Positions 49,748 to 58,470 of a stretch of 64,000 nucleotides of DNA are shown one piece after another. The stretch comes from Streptomyces sp. SDr-06 (lineage in GTDB: Bacteria; Actinomycetota; Actinomycetes; Streptomycetales; Streptomycetaceae), in contig NZ_QOLA01000017.1 in the NCBI RefSeq assembly GCF_003324565.1, forward strand, positions 1 to 64,000. Reading direction: 5' to 3'. The translations under genes were made by a program, and so were the position numbers. The notes under the pieces were generated by a model. It ran no database searches and had not been told where the DNA came from. It was given only the letters and a program-made list of their open reading frames with translations. The first letter of the stretch is position 1, and each line of letters begins with the position of its first letter.

Positions 49748-51159
49748 CACGCCGGTTCGCCGATCTGCGCACCGCGCTCGCCGGTCTTGACCTCCTGCCC
49801 GGCGAGCTGGTGCGGGAGCGGGAGGAGGTCCCGGCCCGGTTCGGGGTCTCCTCCCGGTACGCGAAGTGGGCCGGAACGCCCGCCCCGCCGCCGACCGGGC
49901 CGGGTCCCGCCGTGCTGTTCGAGCGGGTCACGCCCGGCGGCGACGCCGCCTCCCGGGCCGTCCTGATCGGCCTGTACGGGACCCGCCGCCGGGCGGCGGC
50001 CCTGCTCGGCACCACCCCGGCCGAGCTGCCGGGGCGCATCCTGGACGCGGTCGCCGCCCCGGTGCCCCCGGTGCGCGGCCGGGGGCCGGTGCGCACGCTC
50101 CTCGCCCCGGACCTGACGGCGCTGCCCGTGCCGGTCCTCACCGACCAGGACGCGGGCCCGTACCTGACCCTGGGCGCGGTCCTGGCGACCGACCCCGACA
50201 CCGGCGTACGCAACCTCTCGGTCCACCGGATGTGCGTCCAGGGCCCCGACCGGCTCTCCCTGTGGATGGTGCCGGGCCGCGACCTGGAGGCCGCGCACCT
50301 CGCGGCGCGCCGCCGGGGCGAGAACCTGCCCGTCGCGATCCACCTCGGCCTGGGCCCGGCCGCGCTGCTCTCCTCGTGCTGCCCGACCTCCCTGGTCCCG
50401 GCGGAGGTGGACGAGCTCGCGGTCGCGGGCGCGCTGGCCGGGGCGCCGGTGGAGCTCACGGACTGCCGGACCGTGGCGGCGGAGTGCGTCGCGCACGCGG
50501 AGTACGTGATCGAGGGCGAGCTGCTGGGCGAGCTTGCGCCCGAGAACCCCCAAGGGCCCTACGCCACACCGGAGTTCCTCGGCTACCAGGGCCGGGCGCA
50601 TCCGGCGCTGCCGAGCGTGCGGGTCACCGCGATCACCGCCCGCGAAGGCGCGATCTTCCAGACCGTCTCGGGCCCCGGGCACGAACAGTCGGTGCTGCTC
50701 GGCTTCGGCATGGAGTCGGCGGTCCTGGCCCGGCTGCGGGAGCTGGACGCGCCGGTGCGGGCCGTGCACTGCCACACGGCGGGCGGCGGGCAGCTCATGG
50801 TGGTGCTCCAGTGGCGGGCCAAGCGCTCGCCCGCGGACGACGAGGCGGTCCGCAAGGCGGCCGAGTCGGTCCTGGAGGAGTTCCGCATGGCCAAGCTGGT
50901 GGTCTCGGTGGACGAGGACGTCGACGTGGAGTCGGACGCCGACCTGTGGTGGGCCATGACCACCCGGCTCCAGGCCGACCGCGACGTGGCGGTGCTGCCC
51001 GACCGCCTCGGCTTCCCGCTGGACCCGACGCAGTCCCCCGCCTACTCGCCCACCCTGTCGGCGGACGGCCGCACCGCGAAGGCGCACTTCGACTGCACCG
51101 TCCCGCACGACCAGCGGTCCCGCTTCCACCGCCCGCGCTTCACCGAGCCTTCGGCGTAA
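49744..51159 (+). CDS. UbiD-family (prenyl-FMN) decarboxylase
   Basis: A 471-residue UbiD-type enzyme. Landmarks are PVPVLTDQDAGPYLTLGAVL, the conserved Arg segment NLSVHRMCVQG, MVPGRDLEAAHLAA, the glutamates in AHAEYVIEGELL and GPYATPEFLGYQG, and FQTVSGPGHEQS. UbiD enzymes reversibly decarboxylate aromatic or alpha,beta-unsaturated acids using prenylated FMN. It is the last gene of the operon; its 3' end overlaps the convergent MocR2 gene by 20 nt. No UbiX is encoded nearby. Confidence 0.9.
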   Translation: MTRRFADLRTALAGLDLLPGELVREREEVPARFGVSSRYAKWAGTPAPPPTGPGPAVLFERVTPGGDAASRAVLIGLYGTRRRAAALLGTTPAELPGRILDAVAAPVPPVRGRGPVRTLLAPDLTALPVPVLTDQDAGPYLTLGAVLATDPDTGVRNLSVHRMCVQGPDRLSLWMVPGRDLEAAHLAARRRGENLPVAIHLGLGPAALLSSCCPTSLVPAEVDELAVAGALAGAPVELTDCRTVAAECVAHAEYVIEGELLGELAPENPQGPYATPEFLGYQGRAHPALPSVRVTAITAREGAIFQTVSGPGHEQSVLLGFGMESAVLARLRELDAPVRAVHCHTAGGGQLMVVLQWRAKRSPADDEAVRKAAESVLEEFRMAKLVVSVDEDVDVESDADLWWAMTTRLQADRDVAVLPDRLGFPLDPTQSPAYSPTLSADGRTAKAHFDCTVPHDQRSRFHRPRFTEPSA

Positions 51160-52702
51160 GGGAGTTGGCCTCCCCGGGGCCGCCGTCGCCCGCCCGTCCC
51201 GTCGCCTCCCGCACCGCGTCGGCGAGCAGGGCGACGCCGCGGGTGATGCGCGGGGCGGGCAGGGCCGCGTAGCCCATGAGGAAGGTGGGTTCGGCGGGCG
51301 GATCCTGGACGAAGTAGCCCGACGCGGGGTAGATCCGTACCCCCCGCCCGGCCGCGACCCGGGCGATCCGCTCCTCCGGGACGCCGCGCGCGCCGGTCAG
51401 CGTGACCAGGACGTGCAGGCCCGCCGCCTCCCCGGAGATGCGGACCTCGGCCCCGAAGTGCTCGTACAGGGCCTCCAGGAGGCGGCTCCGGCGCTGGCGG
51501 TACAGCCGTGTCATGCGGCTGATGTGGCGGGCGTAGGCGCCGGTGGCGACGAAGTCGGCGAGCGCGTCCTGGGCGACCGTCGGCGTGAGCCGGTCGGTGA
51601 TCCACTTGATGCCGAGGAAGGGCTCCACCAGGTGCGGCGGCAGGACCGCGTAGCCGATGCGCAGCGCCGGGAAGAGCGTCTTGCTGAAGCTGCCCACGTA
51701 GACGACGGTGTCGCGGTGCCGCTCGGCGGCCAGTGCGGGCAGCCGTTCGCCGGTGAAGGTGAACTCGTTGTGGTAGTCGTCCTCCAGGACGATCGCCCCG
51801 TGGTCGTAGGCCCATTGCAGCAGCCCGCGCCGCCGGGCGCCGGACAGGATGAACCCGGTGGGGAACTGGTGCGAGGGCGTCACGTACACGAGCTTCACGC
51901 GCGCCGGGTCGTGCCCGTGGGCGCGCACGCAGGCGTCGATGTCGCCGACGCGCAGCCCCTGTTCGTCCACCGGGACCGGCACCACGTGCGCCTGCGAACA
52001 GCCGAAGACCTGGCGCAGCACGGTGTGGCTGGGGTCCTCGATCACCACGACGTCACCCGGCCCGACCAGCATGCGGACCAGGATGTCGAGGGCCTGGGTG
52101 GCGCCGCTGGTCACCATGATGTGGTCGGGCGAGGCGTCCAGGGCCCGGCTCTGGCGGACCAGCGTGGCGATCTCGGTGCGCAGGGTGGGCGAGCCCTCGG
52201 CGGGCCCGTAGCCGAGGGAGGCGACGTCGGCGCGGCCGTAGGCGTCGTGCAGCGACTGGCGCCAGCGGGCCACCGGGAACTCGGCGAGTGCCGGGGTGCC
52301 GTGCCGGAAGTCGAGGGCGCTGCTCGGGTGGTGGGTGGGCGGCGGCTCCCAGGGCTGCCACAGTGCGCTGCTGCCGTCGGTGGCTCGGGGCGGCTGGGGC
52401 GCCAACGGGGCCTTCGCTGAAGGTGGTTGGGCCGGGGCGGCGGCAGCCGCCCGCTCGGCGACCTTGGTCCCGGAGCCGCGTTTCGCGGTGATGACGTTGT
52501 TGGCGCGCAGCAGCTCGTAGGCCCGGGTGATCACGGTGCGGGACACGTCGAGCTGGTGGGCGAGCTCGCGGGAGGCGGGCACGCTGTCCCCCGGCCGCAG
52601 CTGCCCGGCCCGGACCAGCGCCGTGATCTGGTCGCAGACCTGCTGCTGCAACGGCGTACCACCGTCCCGGTCGAGGACGATGAGCAACTCCGACGACCCC
52701 AC
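51140..52702 (-). CDS. MocR-family PLP-dependent transcriptional regulator (MocR2)
   Basis: A 520-residue second MocR protein at the far end of the cluster. The winged helix is at about 15-80 (PLQQQVCDQITALVRAGQL, ASRELAHQLDVSRTVITRAY). A Pro/Ala linker leads to the aminotransferase domain with VIEDPSHTVLRQVF, ILEDDYHNEF(T) and the PLP lysine in VGSFSKTLFPALRIGY. It is clearly distinct from MocR1 in sequence, so it is not a recent duplicate. It converges on the UbiD gene and may act with MocR1 on the shared promoters. Confidence 0.92.
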   Translation of the reverse strand: MGSSELLIVLDRDGGTPLQQQVCDQITALVRAGQLRPGDSVPASRELAHQLDVSRTVITRAYELLRANNVITAKRGSGTKVAERAAAAAPAQPPSAKAPLAPQPPRATDGSSALWQPWEPPPTHHPSSALDFRHGTPALAEFPVARWRQSLHDAYGRADVASLGYGPAEGSPTLRTEIATLVRQSRALDASPDHIMVTSGATQALDILVRMLVGPGDVVVIEDPSHTVLRQVFGCSQAHVVPVPVDEQGLRVGDIDACVRAHGHDPARVKLVYVTPSHQFPTGFILSGARRRGLLQWAYDHGAIVLEDDYHNEFTFTGERLPALAAERHRDTVVYVGSFSKTLFPALRIGYAVLPPHLVEPFLGIKWITDRLTPTVAQDALADFVATGAYARHISRMTRLYRQRRSRLLEALYEHFGAEVRISGEAAGLHVLVTLTGARGVPEERIARVAAGRGVRIYPASGYFVQDPPAEPTFLMGYAALPAPRITRGVALLADAVREATGRAGDGGPGEANSLTPKAR

Positions 52703-52774
52703 GGCCTCCCCCTCCGCCGGCTGACCCTGCCGAGTCTGCCACTGCCGGGGCGGGAAGCCGTGGGGCGGGCCGGA

Positions 52775-55339
52775 TCACCGCTCGGCAACCGCCTCCAGCG
52801 GGCCGAGGGCGGCGGCCCGGCGGGCCGGTAGGGCCGCCGCCAGGGCGCCGACCGCCAGGGACACCAGGCACACCAGGAGCAGGGTGCCCCAGGGCGGCGC
52901 GAGGGAGTACTCGCTCATCGCGCCGTTCGCCAGGGCGCCCACCGCCCACGCCCCGAACAGCCCGCCCGCCAGGCCCAGGAGCGTGCCGAAGGCGGCCACG
53001 GTCACGGCCTCCAGGCGGATCATCCGCCGGACGGCCGCCCGGCCCATGCCGACGGCGCGCAGCATCCCGATCTCGCGGGTGCGCTCGCCGACCGACATGG
53101 CCAGCGTGTTCACGATGCCGAGCAGGGAGATCACCCCGCCGATGGCGAGCAGCCCGTACATCAGGGTCAGCAGCTCGCCCATGGTGCCCGCCGCCTCGTC
53201 GACGAGCTCCGCCCGGTCCTTGACCTCCACCAGCGGGCTGTTGCCGGTGGCGGCGCGCAGCCGCTCCTCGGTCGCCCGCGCGTCCGCGCCGCCCTCGGTG
53301 CGGACCAGGATGCGCTGCACGGAGCCGGGCAGGAAGCTGCCGCGCTGCACCTCGGTGCGGTCACCGAGGGCGTCCTGGGCGGTGGGGTTGTCCCGGTAGA
53401 CGCCGACGACGGTGTACGGCGTGAACCCCTGGCCGGGGCCGATGCGGGCGTCGACCACGGCGCCCGTGTCGATGCCCTGCTCCCGGGCCACGCTGCTGGA
53501 GAGCGCGATCCGGCCCGGCCCGAGGTCCTGGGCGGAGCCGCTGACGAAGTCGAGCTTCATGACCGTGTCCACGGTGGCGGGGTCGACGCCGGAGACGGAC
53601 CGGACCCGGCCGCCGGTGAACAGGGTGGAGTCGGCGACGGCGGACGCGGTGCGCACCCCGGGGAGGTCCGCCACCCGGCGCTGGGCCGCCGGGTCGATCG
53701 CGGTCGTGGGGGTGCGGCTCGCGATCACGTAGTCGGCGCCGAGACCGGCCGCGGCCTGCCGGTCGAGGGCCTGCCCGCTGGAGTGGCCGATGACGGCGAG
53801 CCCGGCGACCAGCGCCGTGCTGACCATCAGCACGGAGGCGGTGGCGGCGGTGCGCCGCGGGTCGCGCAGCGCGTTCTCGCGGGCGAGCCGCCCGGTGATC
53901 CCGAAGCGTCCGGTCAGCCGCCCGGCGATCCGGATCACGGGGACGGCGAGCAGCGGCGCCAGCGCGATCAGGGCGGCGACGAGCAGGGCGCAGCCGGCCA
54001 TCGCGTTCTGGAGGTTCGCGTCCGAGGCGTCCTTCGCCCCGGTCAGCGACACCAACAGCCCCGCGCCCGCGACGAGCAGGACCAGGCCCGCGATACCACG
54101 GCGGCGCGACGCGGTGGCGGTCGGCGGCTGCTCGGCCGAGCGCAGCGCCTCGATGGGCGCGATCCTCGCGGCCCGCCGGGACGGCAGCCACGCGGCGAGC
54201 ACCGTGACGCCCACGCCGACGCCGAGCGCCGCGACAACCGGACGCGATCCGATCACCAACGGGCCGTGGGGGAGCGGGCCTTGAGCCGTGCCGAGCAGGT
54301 CGGGCAGCACGGAGGCGATGCCGAGCCCGAGCACGAATCCGGCCGCCGAGGCGGCGAGCCCGACCAGCACGGCCTCCCACAGGATCGAGCGGACCACCTG
54401 GCGGCGCGAGGCACCGATCGCCCGCAGCAGCGCGATCTCACGGGTGCGCCGCGAGACGAGCATGGTGAAGGTGTTGACGATGAGGAACGACCCGATGAAC
54501 AGCGCCACCCCGGCGAAGATCTTCGGCATCTTCTGGTAACCCCGGGTCCTCAGGTCCACGCTGGTGGCCTGTTGGGCGGCCTGGGCCGCGCCGCTGGTGG
54601 CCTCGGCCCGGTCCGCCGGGAGTGCGGCGGCGACCTCGGCGGCCAGCGCGGACGGGGCGGTGCCGGGCGCGGCCGCCAGGTCGATCGCTCTGTAGTGACC
54701 CGGGGACGCGAACAGCTTCTGCGCAGTGGCCAGGTCGAACACGGCGAGCGTGCCCCCGGCGGTCACCCGGGTGTCCCCGGTGGAGACGACGCCGACCAGC
54801 CGCTTGGTCATGACGGGCCCGTCGACGGCCAGCGTCACCGTGTCGCCGATGCGCAGGCGCCCGGCCTCGGCGGTCCCGCGGTCCACGGCGAGCTCACCGC
54901 CGTTCACCGGAGCGCGGCCCTCGACCAGCGGATACCGGGCGTCCCTGCCGTCCTGGCCCGGTACGTACCCGGCGGCGAGGTGCGCCCACCCCCGGCCCGC
55001 CCGCAGTGGGCTGCCGTCGGAGGCGTTCAGGGTGGCCGAACCGTCGGCCGACGGCCGTACCGAGGCGACCCCGGGCAGCCCGGCCAGCTTCCGTACGAGC
55101 GCGTCGTCGAGCACCTCACCGCGCGGGCCCGCGGCGGCCCCGGGCGGGGGCGCCTTCGCGGTCACGGTGACCGCGATGTCCGCGAAGTCCTTCGACGCGG
55201 CCGCGCGGTGGGCAGCGGCGGAGGAATCGGCGAAGACGAGGGTGCCGCAGACGAACGCGACCCCCAGGCAGACCGCGAGCACGGTCATGACCAGACGGGC
55301 CTTGTACGCGAGGACGTTGCGCAGGGCGGTTCTCAGCAT
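52775..55339 (-). CDS. ABC transporter permease, FtsX/MacB type
   Basis: An 854-residue permease with the doubled FtsX layout: one N-terminal helix (ARLVMTVLAVCLGVAFVCG), a large extracellular domain, three helices around residues 270-400, a second extracellular domain and three more helices near the C-terminus. Characteristic loops are SRRTREIALLRAIGASRRQV and GERTREIGMLRAVGMGRAAV. Such permeases pair with LolD-like ATPases in peptide-antibiotic detoxification or lipoprotein handling. It lies 72 nt downstream of the ATPase gene. Confidence 0.92.
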   Translation of the reverse strand: MLRTALRNVLAYKARLVMTVLAVCLGVAFVCGTLVFADSSAAAHRAAASKDFADIAVTVTAKAPPPGAAAGPRGEVLDDALVRKLAGLPGVASVRPSADGSATLNASDGSPLRAGRGWAHLAAGYVPGQDGRDARYPLVEGRAPVNGGELAVDRGTAEAGRLRIGDTVTLAVDGPVMTKRLVGVVSTGDTRVTAGGTLAVFDLATAQKLFASPGHYRAIDLAAAPGTAPSALAAEVAAALPADRAEATSGAAQAAQQATSVDLRTRGYQKMPKIFAGVALFIGSFLIVNTFTMLVSRRTREIALLRAIGASRRQVVRSILWEAVLVGLAASAAGFVLGLGIASVLPDLLGTAQGPLPHGPLVIGSRPVVAALGVGVGVTVLAAWLPSRRAARIAPIEALRSAEQPPTATASRRRGIAGLVLLVAGAGLLVSLTGAKDASDANLQNAMAGCALLVAALIALAPLLAVPVIRIAGRLTGRFGITGRLARENALRDPRRTAATASVLMVSTALVAGLAVIGHSSGQALDRQAAAGLGADYVIASRTPTTAIDPAAQRRVADLPGVRTASAVADSTLFTGGRVRSVSGVDPATVDTVMKLDFVSGSAQDLGPGRIALSSSVAREQGIDTGAVVDARIGPGQGFTPYTVVGVYRDNPTAQDALGDRTEVQRGSFLPGSVQRILVRTEGGADARATEERLRAATGNSPLVEVKDRAELVDEAAGTMGELLTLMYGLLAIGGVISLLGIVNTLAMSVGERTREIGMLRAVGMGRAAVRRMIRLEAVTVAAFGTLLGLAGGLFGAWAVGALANGAMSEYSLAPPWGTLLLVCLVSLAVGALAAALPARRAAALGPLEAVAER

Positions 55340-55411
55340 GGGGGGCTTTCGGTGTATGGGTGGGCGGCGGAGAAGCGGAACAGAATCGGCGAAAGATGAA
55401 GTGACGCATCG

Positions 55412-56194
55412 TCAACTGACGTGCGCACGCGCGTCGAAGGCCTTCATCCGGTCCAGGACGCGATCCGGGGAGGGGCGGATCATCTCGTCCACGAGGCGGC
55501 CGTCGGAGAGGAAGACCACCCGGTCGGCGAAGCCCGCCGCGACCGGGTCGTGGGTGACCATGACGACGGTCTGGCCGAACTCGCGCACGGAGCGGCGCAG
55601 GAAGCCGAGGGCTTCGGCCCCGGCGCGGGAGTCGAGGTTGCCGGTGGGCTCGTCGGCGAAGACGATCGAGGGCCGGGAGGCCAGCGCGCGGGCGACGGCG
55701 ACGCGCTGCTGCTGCCCGCCGGAGAGCTGGGCCGGACGGTGGCCGAGCCGGTCGGAGAGGCCCACCATGGCGATGACCTCGTGGAGCCAGTCCCGGTCGG
55801 GCGCGCGGCCCGCGATGTCCATGGGCAGCGTGATGTTCTCCAGGGCGGTCAGCGTCGGCAGCAGGTTGAAGGCCTGGAAGACGAAGCCGAGCCGGTCCCG
55901 GCGCAACTCGGTGAGCTGCCGGTCGTCGAGCGTGCTCAGCTCGGTGGTGCCGATCCGCACGGACCCGGAGCCGGGCGTGTCGAGCCCGGCGGCGCAGTGC
56001 ATCAGGGTGGACTTGCCGCAGCCGGAAGGCCCCATGATCGCGGTGAACTCGCCCTCCCGGAACCCGATGCTGACCTGGTCGAGAGCGACGACCCGGGTGT
56101 CGCCACTGCCGTACACCTTCGAGAGGTCGGTGGTGGCGGCCGCGATGCCGGGCATCTGATGCGGCGCGTACGGGGCAAGGGGTTCGGCGGTCAC
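55412..56194 (-). CDS. ABC transporter ATP-binding protein (LolD/MacB type)
   Basis: A 260-residue ATPase. Walker A is GPSGCGKST, the Q-loop is VFQAFNLLP, the signature LSGGQQQRVAVARAL, Walker B IVFADEPTGNLD and the H-loop MVTHDP. It energises the FtsX-type permease downstream. It follows the histidine kinase gene by 129 nt on the same strand, so a RR-HK-ATPase-permease module is formed, as in antibiotic-sensing systems. Confidence 0.95.
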   Translation of the reverse strand: MTAEPLAPYAPHQMPGIAAATTDLSKVYGSGDTRVVALDQVSIGFREGEFTAIMGPSGCGKSTLMHCAAGLDTPGSGSVRIGTTELSTLDDRQLTELRRDRLGFVFQAFNLLPTLTALENITLPMDIAGRAPDRDWLHEVIAMVGLSDRLGHRPAQLSGGQQQRVAVARALASRPSIVFADEPTGNLDSRAGAEALGFLRRSVREFGQTVVMVTHDPVAAGFADRVVFLSDGRLVDEMIRPSPDRVLDRMKAFDARAHVS

Positions 56195-56323
56195 GAGGAC
56201 TCCTCTTCGGGTGCGCGGGGCTGCACTTCGAAGGGTGTCCGGGCTACGTATCGGAGCCTGGGCCGGTGTGTATCGGCGCGGGCGCTGGTTCGTAGCGGTT
56301 GCGTAGGGACGGCGCCCGGGGTG

Positions 56324-57730
56324 TCAGTCCGGCAGTCGCAGGGTGGCGACGGCGCCGCCGTCCGGGGCGTTGTCCAGGAGGAGCTCGGCGCCGAGGAGGC
56401 GGGCCTGGCCGAGCGCGATGGTCAGCCCGAGCCCGTGGCCCGAGCCGCGCTCCCGGGCACCCGTGTGGAACCGGCGCGGACCGTCGCGCAGCAGCTCGGC
56501 GGGGAAGCCGGGGCCGTGGTCGCGCACGACGACCGTGCGGCCCTCGACGGTGACCTCGACCGGGGCCGCTCCGTGCCGGTGCGCGTTGACGACGAGGTTG
56601 GCGACGATGCGTTCGAGGCGGCGCGGGTCGGTCTCGACGGTGGCGCCGGTGCCGGTGCCGGTGCCGGTCCTGCTCCCAGTGCCGGGCGCGGGGCCGGTCT
56701 CGGTGGACTCCGCGCCGGACTGGGCAGGGGCTACGGTCTCGGTGGACTCCGCGCCGGGTCGGGCAGGGGCCACGGTCTCGGTGAGCTCCACGTCGAACCC
56801 GGTACGTGGCACGGCCCTCGTGAACTCCACGTCGAACCCGGTGCGTGCCACGGCCTCGCGTACGACGGCGTCGAGCGGGACGTGGGCGCGGACCGGCTGT
56901 TCGGCGCCGGCGTCGAGGCGCGAGATCTCCAGGAGGTCCTCGACCAGGGCGCGCAGATCGCGGACCCGCCCGCGCACCAGGTCCTCGGTCTCGCCCGGCG
57001 GCAGCAGGTCGACGGCGGCCAGCAACCCGCCGACGGGGGTGCGCAGTTCGTGGGCGACGTCCGCGGTGAACTGCCGCTCGGTGCGCAGTCGTCGGCCGAG
57101 GCTGTCGGCCATGAGGTCCACGGTGGCCGCGATGTCGGCCACCTCGTCGCCGCCCTTGGTGGGCCCGGTCCGGGCGTCGAGGTCGCCCGCGGAGATCCGG
57201 CCCGCGGTCTCGGAGACCCGCCGCAGCCGACGGCCGAGCAACCCGGCCCCGTACACCGCCAGCGGCGCGGCCGCGGCGAGGGCGACGAGCGAGGCCACCG
57301 CCATGACCGCGTCGAGCCGGCGCAGGTCGTGCAGTTCCGAGCTCATGTTGGCCCGGACCGCCAGCAGCGGGCTGCCCGGTCCGCCGGTCCGCTGGGCGGC
57401 CCAGACGCTGGGCCCGATGTTGCCGTCGACGCGCCCGTCGTAGGCGGTGTGCCGGGTGCCGTCGGAGGGGTGGCGCAGGGCGTCGGGCAGCTCGGGGGGA
57501 TCGAGCTCGGCGCCGTCGGCGAGTGCTCCGGTGCGCCGGTAGACGTCCATGGCCGAGTACACGGCGTTGAAGGCCCGCATCCCGGCCCGCTCGCGGATGT
57601 CGGTCGCGGTCCACACGTGGACGAGGACGCCCACCGCGGCGGCGACGAGACAGGCCGTGGCGGCGGCAAGGGCGGCGATCTTCCAGCGCAGGGATGCCCG
57701 GGAGGGCCGCGGCCGGGGGAGGGAGGGCAC
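56324..57730 (-). CDS. Sensor histidine kinase with a repeat-expanded linker
   Basis: A 468-residue kinase. Transmembrane helices are at about 18-40 and 140-168, flanking an extracellular loop of about 100 residues. A HAMP segment precedes the phospho-acceptor RQFTADVAHELRTP with His227. The ATPase domain has RLERIVANLVVNAHRHG, VVRDHGPGFP and GSGHGLGLTIAL. Between these, four 13-residue tandem repeats and a Thr-Gly run expand the linker. The start is GTG at 57728-57730, 5 nt after the response regulator stop. Confidence 0.9.
   Translation of the reverse strand: MPSLPRPRPSRASLRWKIAALAAATACLVAAAVGVLVHVWTATDIRERAGMRAFNAVYSAMDVYRRTGALADGAELDPPELPDALRHPSDGTRHTAYDGRVDGNIGPSVWAAQRTGGPGSPLLAVRANMSSELHDLRRLDAVMAVASLVALAAAAPLAVYGAGLLGRRLRRVSETAGRISAGDLDARTGPTKGGDEVADIAATVDLMADSLGRRLRTERQFTADVAHELRTPVGGLLAAVDLLPPGETEDLVRGRVRDLRALVEDLLEISRLDAGAEQPVRAHVPLDAVVREAVARTGFDVEFTRAVPRTGFDVELTETVAPARPGAESTETVAPAQSGAESTETGPAPGTGSRTGTGTGTGATVETDPRRLERIVANLVVNAHRHGAAPVEVTVEGRTVVVRDHGPGFPAELLRDGPRRFHTGARERGSGHGLGLTIALGQARLLGAELLLDNAPDGGAVATLRLPD
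56696..56851 (-). repeat. Four 39-bp tandem repeats inside the histidine kinase gene
   Basis: Units at 56696-56734, 56735-56773, 56774-56812 and 56813-56851 each encode 13 residues (VARTGFDVEFTRA, VPRTGFDVELTET, VAPARPGAESTET, VAPAQSGAESTET). The DNA units align head to tail; units 1 and 2 are nearly identical and units 3 and 4 are near copies. A run of GCCGGT hexamers follows at about 56645-56670. Confidence 0.85.
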
Positions 57731-57735
57731 CGGTC

Positions 57736-58470
57736 TCAGCGCCTGAACTTGTAGCCGAAGCCGCGGACCGTCTCGATGCGGTCCCGGCCCAGCTTCCGGC
57801 GCAGCCGCTGCACACACAGGTCCACGACCCGGCTGTCCCCGTCCCAGCCGTACTCCCAGACGTCGCGCAGCAGGGTGTGCCGTTCCAGGACGACGCCGGG
57901 GTGGGCGGCGAACTCGAGCAGCAGCTTCAGCTCGGTCGGGGTGAGCGCGACGGGGCTCCCCGCGACGAACACCTCCAGGCCCTCGGTGTCGATGCTGAGG
58001 TCCCCGAAGACCAGCGGCTCCCCCTCGGCGGGGCCCGTCCGCCCGTCCGCCGCGGCGGTGGCGGGCGCGTAGGTGGCCCGCCGCAGCAGCGAGCGGATCC
58101 GCGCCACCAGGACGTAGGTGTCGACGGGCTTGACCACGTAGTCGTCGGCCCCGGCTTCGAGCCCGGCGACGACGTCGAGCCCGTCGCCGCGCGCCGACAT
58201 CATCAGCACGGGCACCAGGCTGCTCTCCCGCACCCGGCGGCACAGGCCGATCCCGTCGAGGCCGGGCAGCATCACGTCGAGGATGAGCAGATCGAAACCG
58301 TCGTCCCGGAAGGCCTCAAGACCGGCCAGCCCGTCGGCCGCGACCCGCACCTCGTAGCCGTACCGCTCAAGGGCGGTGGCGAAGGACCGGCGCATCAGGT
58401 CGTCGTCCTCCACCAGCAGCACGCGTACGGGACGCGGAGAGGCCGGGGCCGGGGTGGGCGACGACGACAC
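57736..58470 (-). CDS. OmpR-type response regulator
   Basis: A 244-residue regulator. The receiver has VLLVEDDDLMRRSF, the phospho-acceptor Asp65 in LLILDVMLPG, and the Lys in YVVKPVDTY. The winged helix includes LTPTELKLLLEFAAHPG, RVVDLCVQRLRRKLG and VRGFGYKFR. The GTG at 58468-58470 is chosen because AAGGAG lies 7 nt upstream. It is the first gene of the RR-HK-ABC module. Confidence 0.93.
   Translation of the reverse strand: MSSSPTPAPASPRPVRVLLVEDDDLMRRSFATALERYGYEVRVAADGLAGLEAFRDDGFDLLILDVMLPGLDGIGLCRRVRESSLVPVLMMSARGDGLDVVAGLEAGADDYVVKPVDTYVLVARIRSLLRRATYAPATAAADGRTGPAEGEPLVFGDLSIDTEGLEVFVAGSPVALTPTELKLLLEFAAHPGVVLERHTLLRDVWEYGWDGDSRVVDLCVQRLRRKLGRDRIETVRGFGYKFRR

Larger units (their letters stand above)
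39528..52702. other. Putative biosynthetic gene cluster bracketed by two MocR regulators
   Basis: MocR1 (39528-40928, minus), ten plus-strand genes (41170-51159) and MocR2 (51140-52702, minus) form one unit. Five of the nine junctions in the operon are overlaps or gaps under 5 nt. The gene set combines chorismate chemistry (TrpE/TrpG-like pair, chorismate-mutase-like protein), PLP synthase (TrpB-like), decarboxylation (UbiD-like), a cupin, an FMN reductase, ATP-grasp peptide ligation, export (MFS) and a tRNA-editing-type protein. There is no NRPS, PKS or TrpA. The product is not recognised. Confidence 0.75.
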
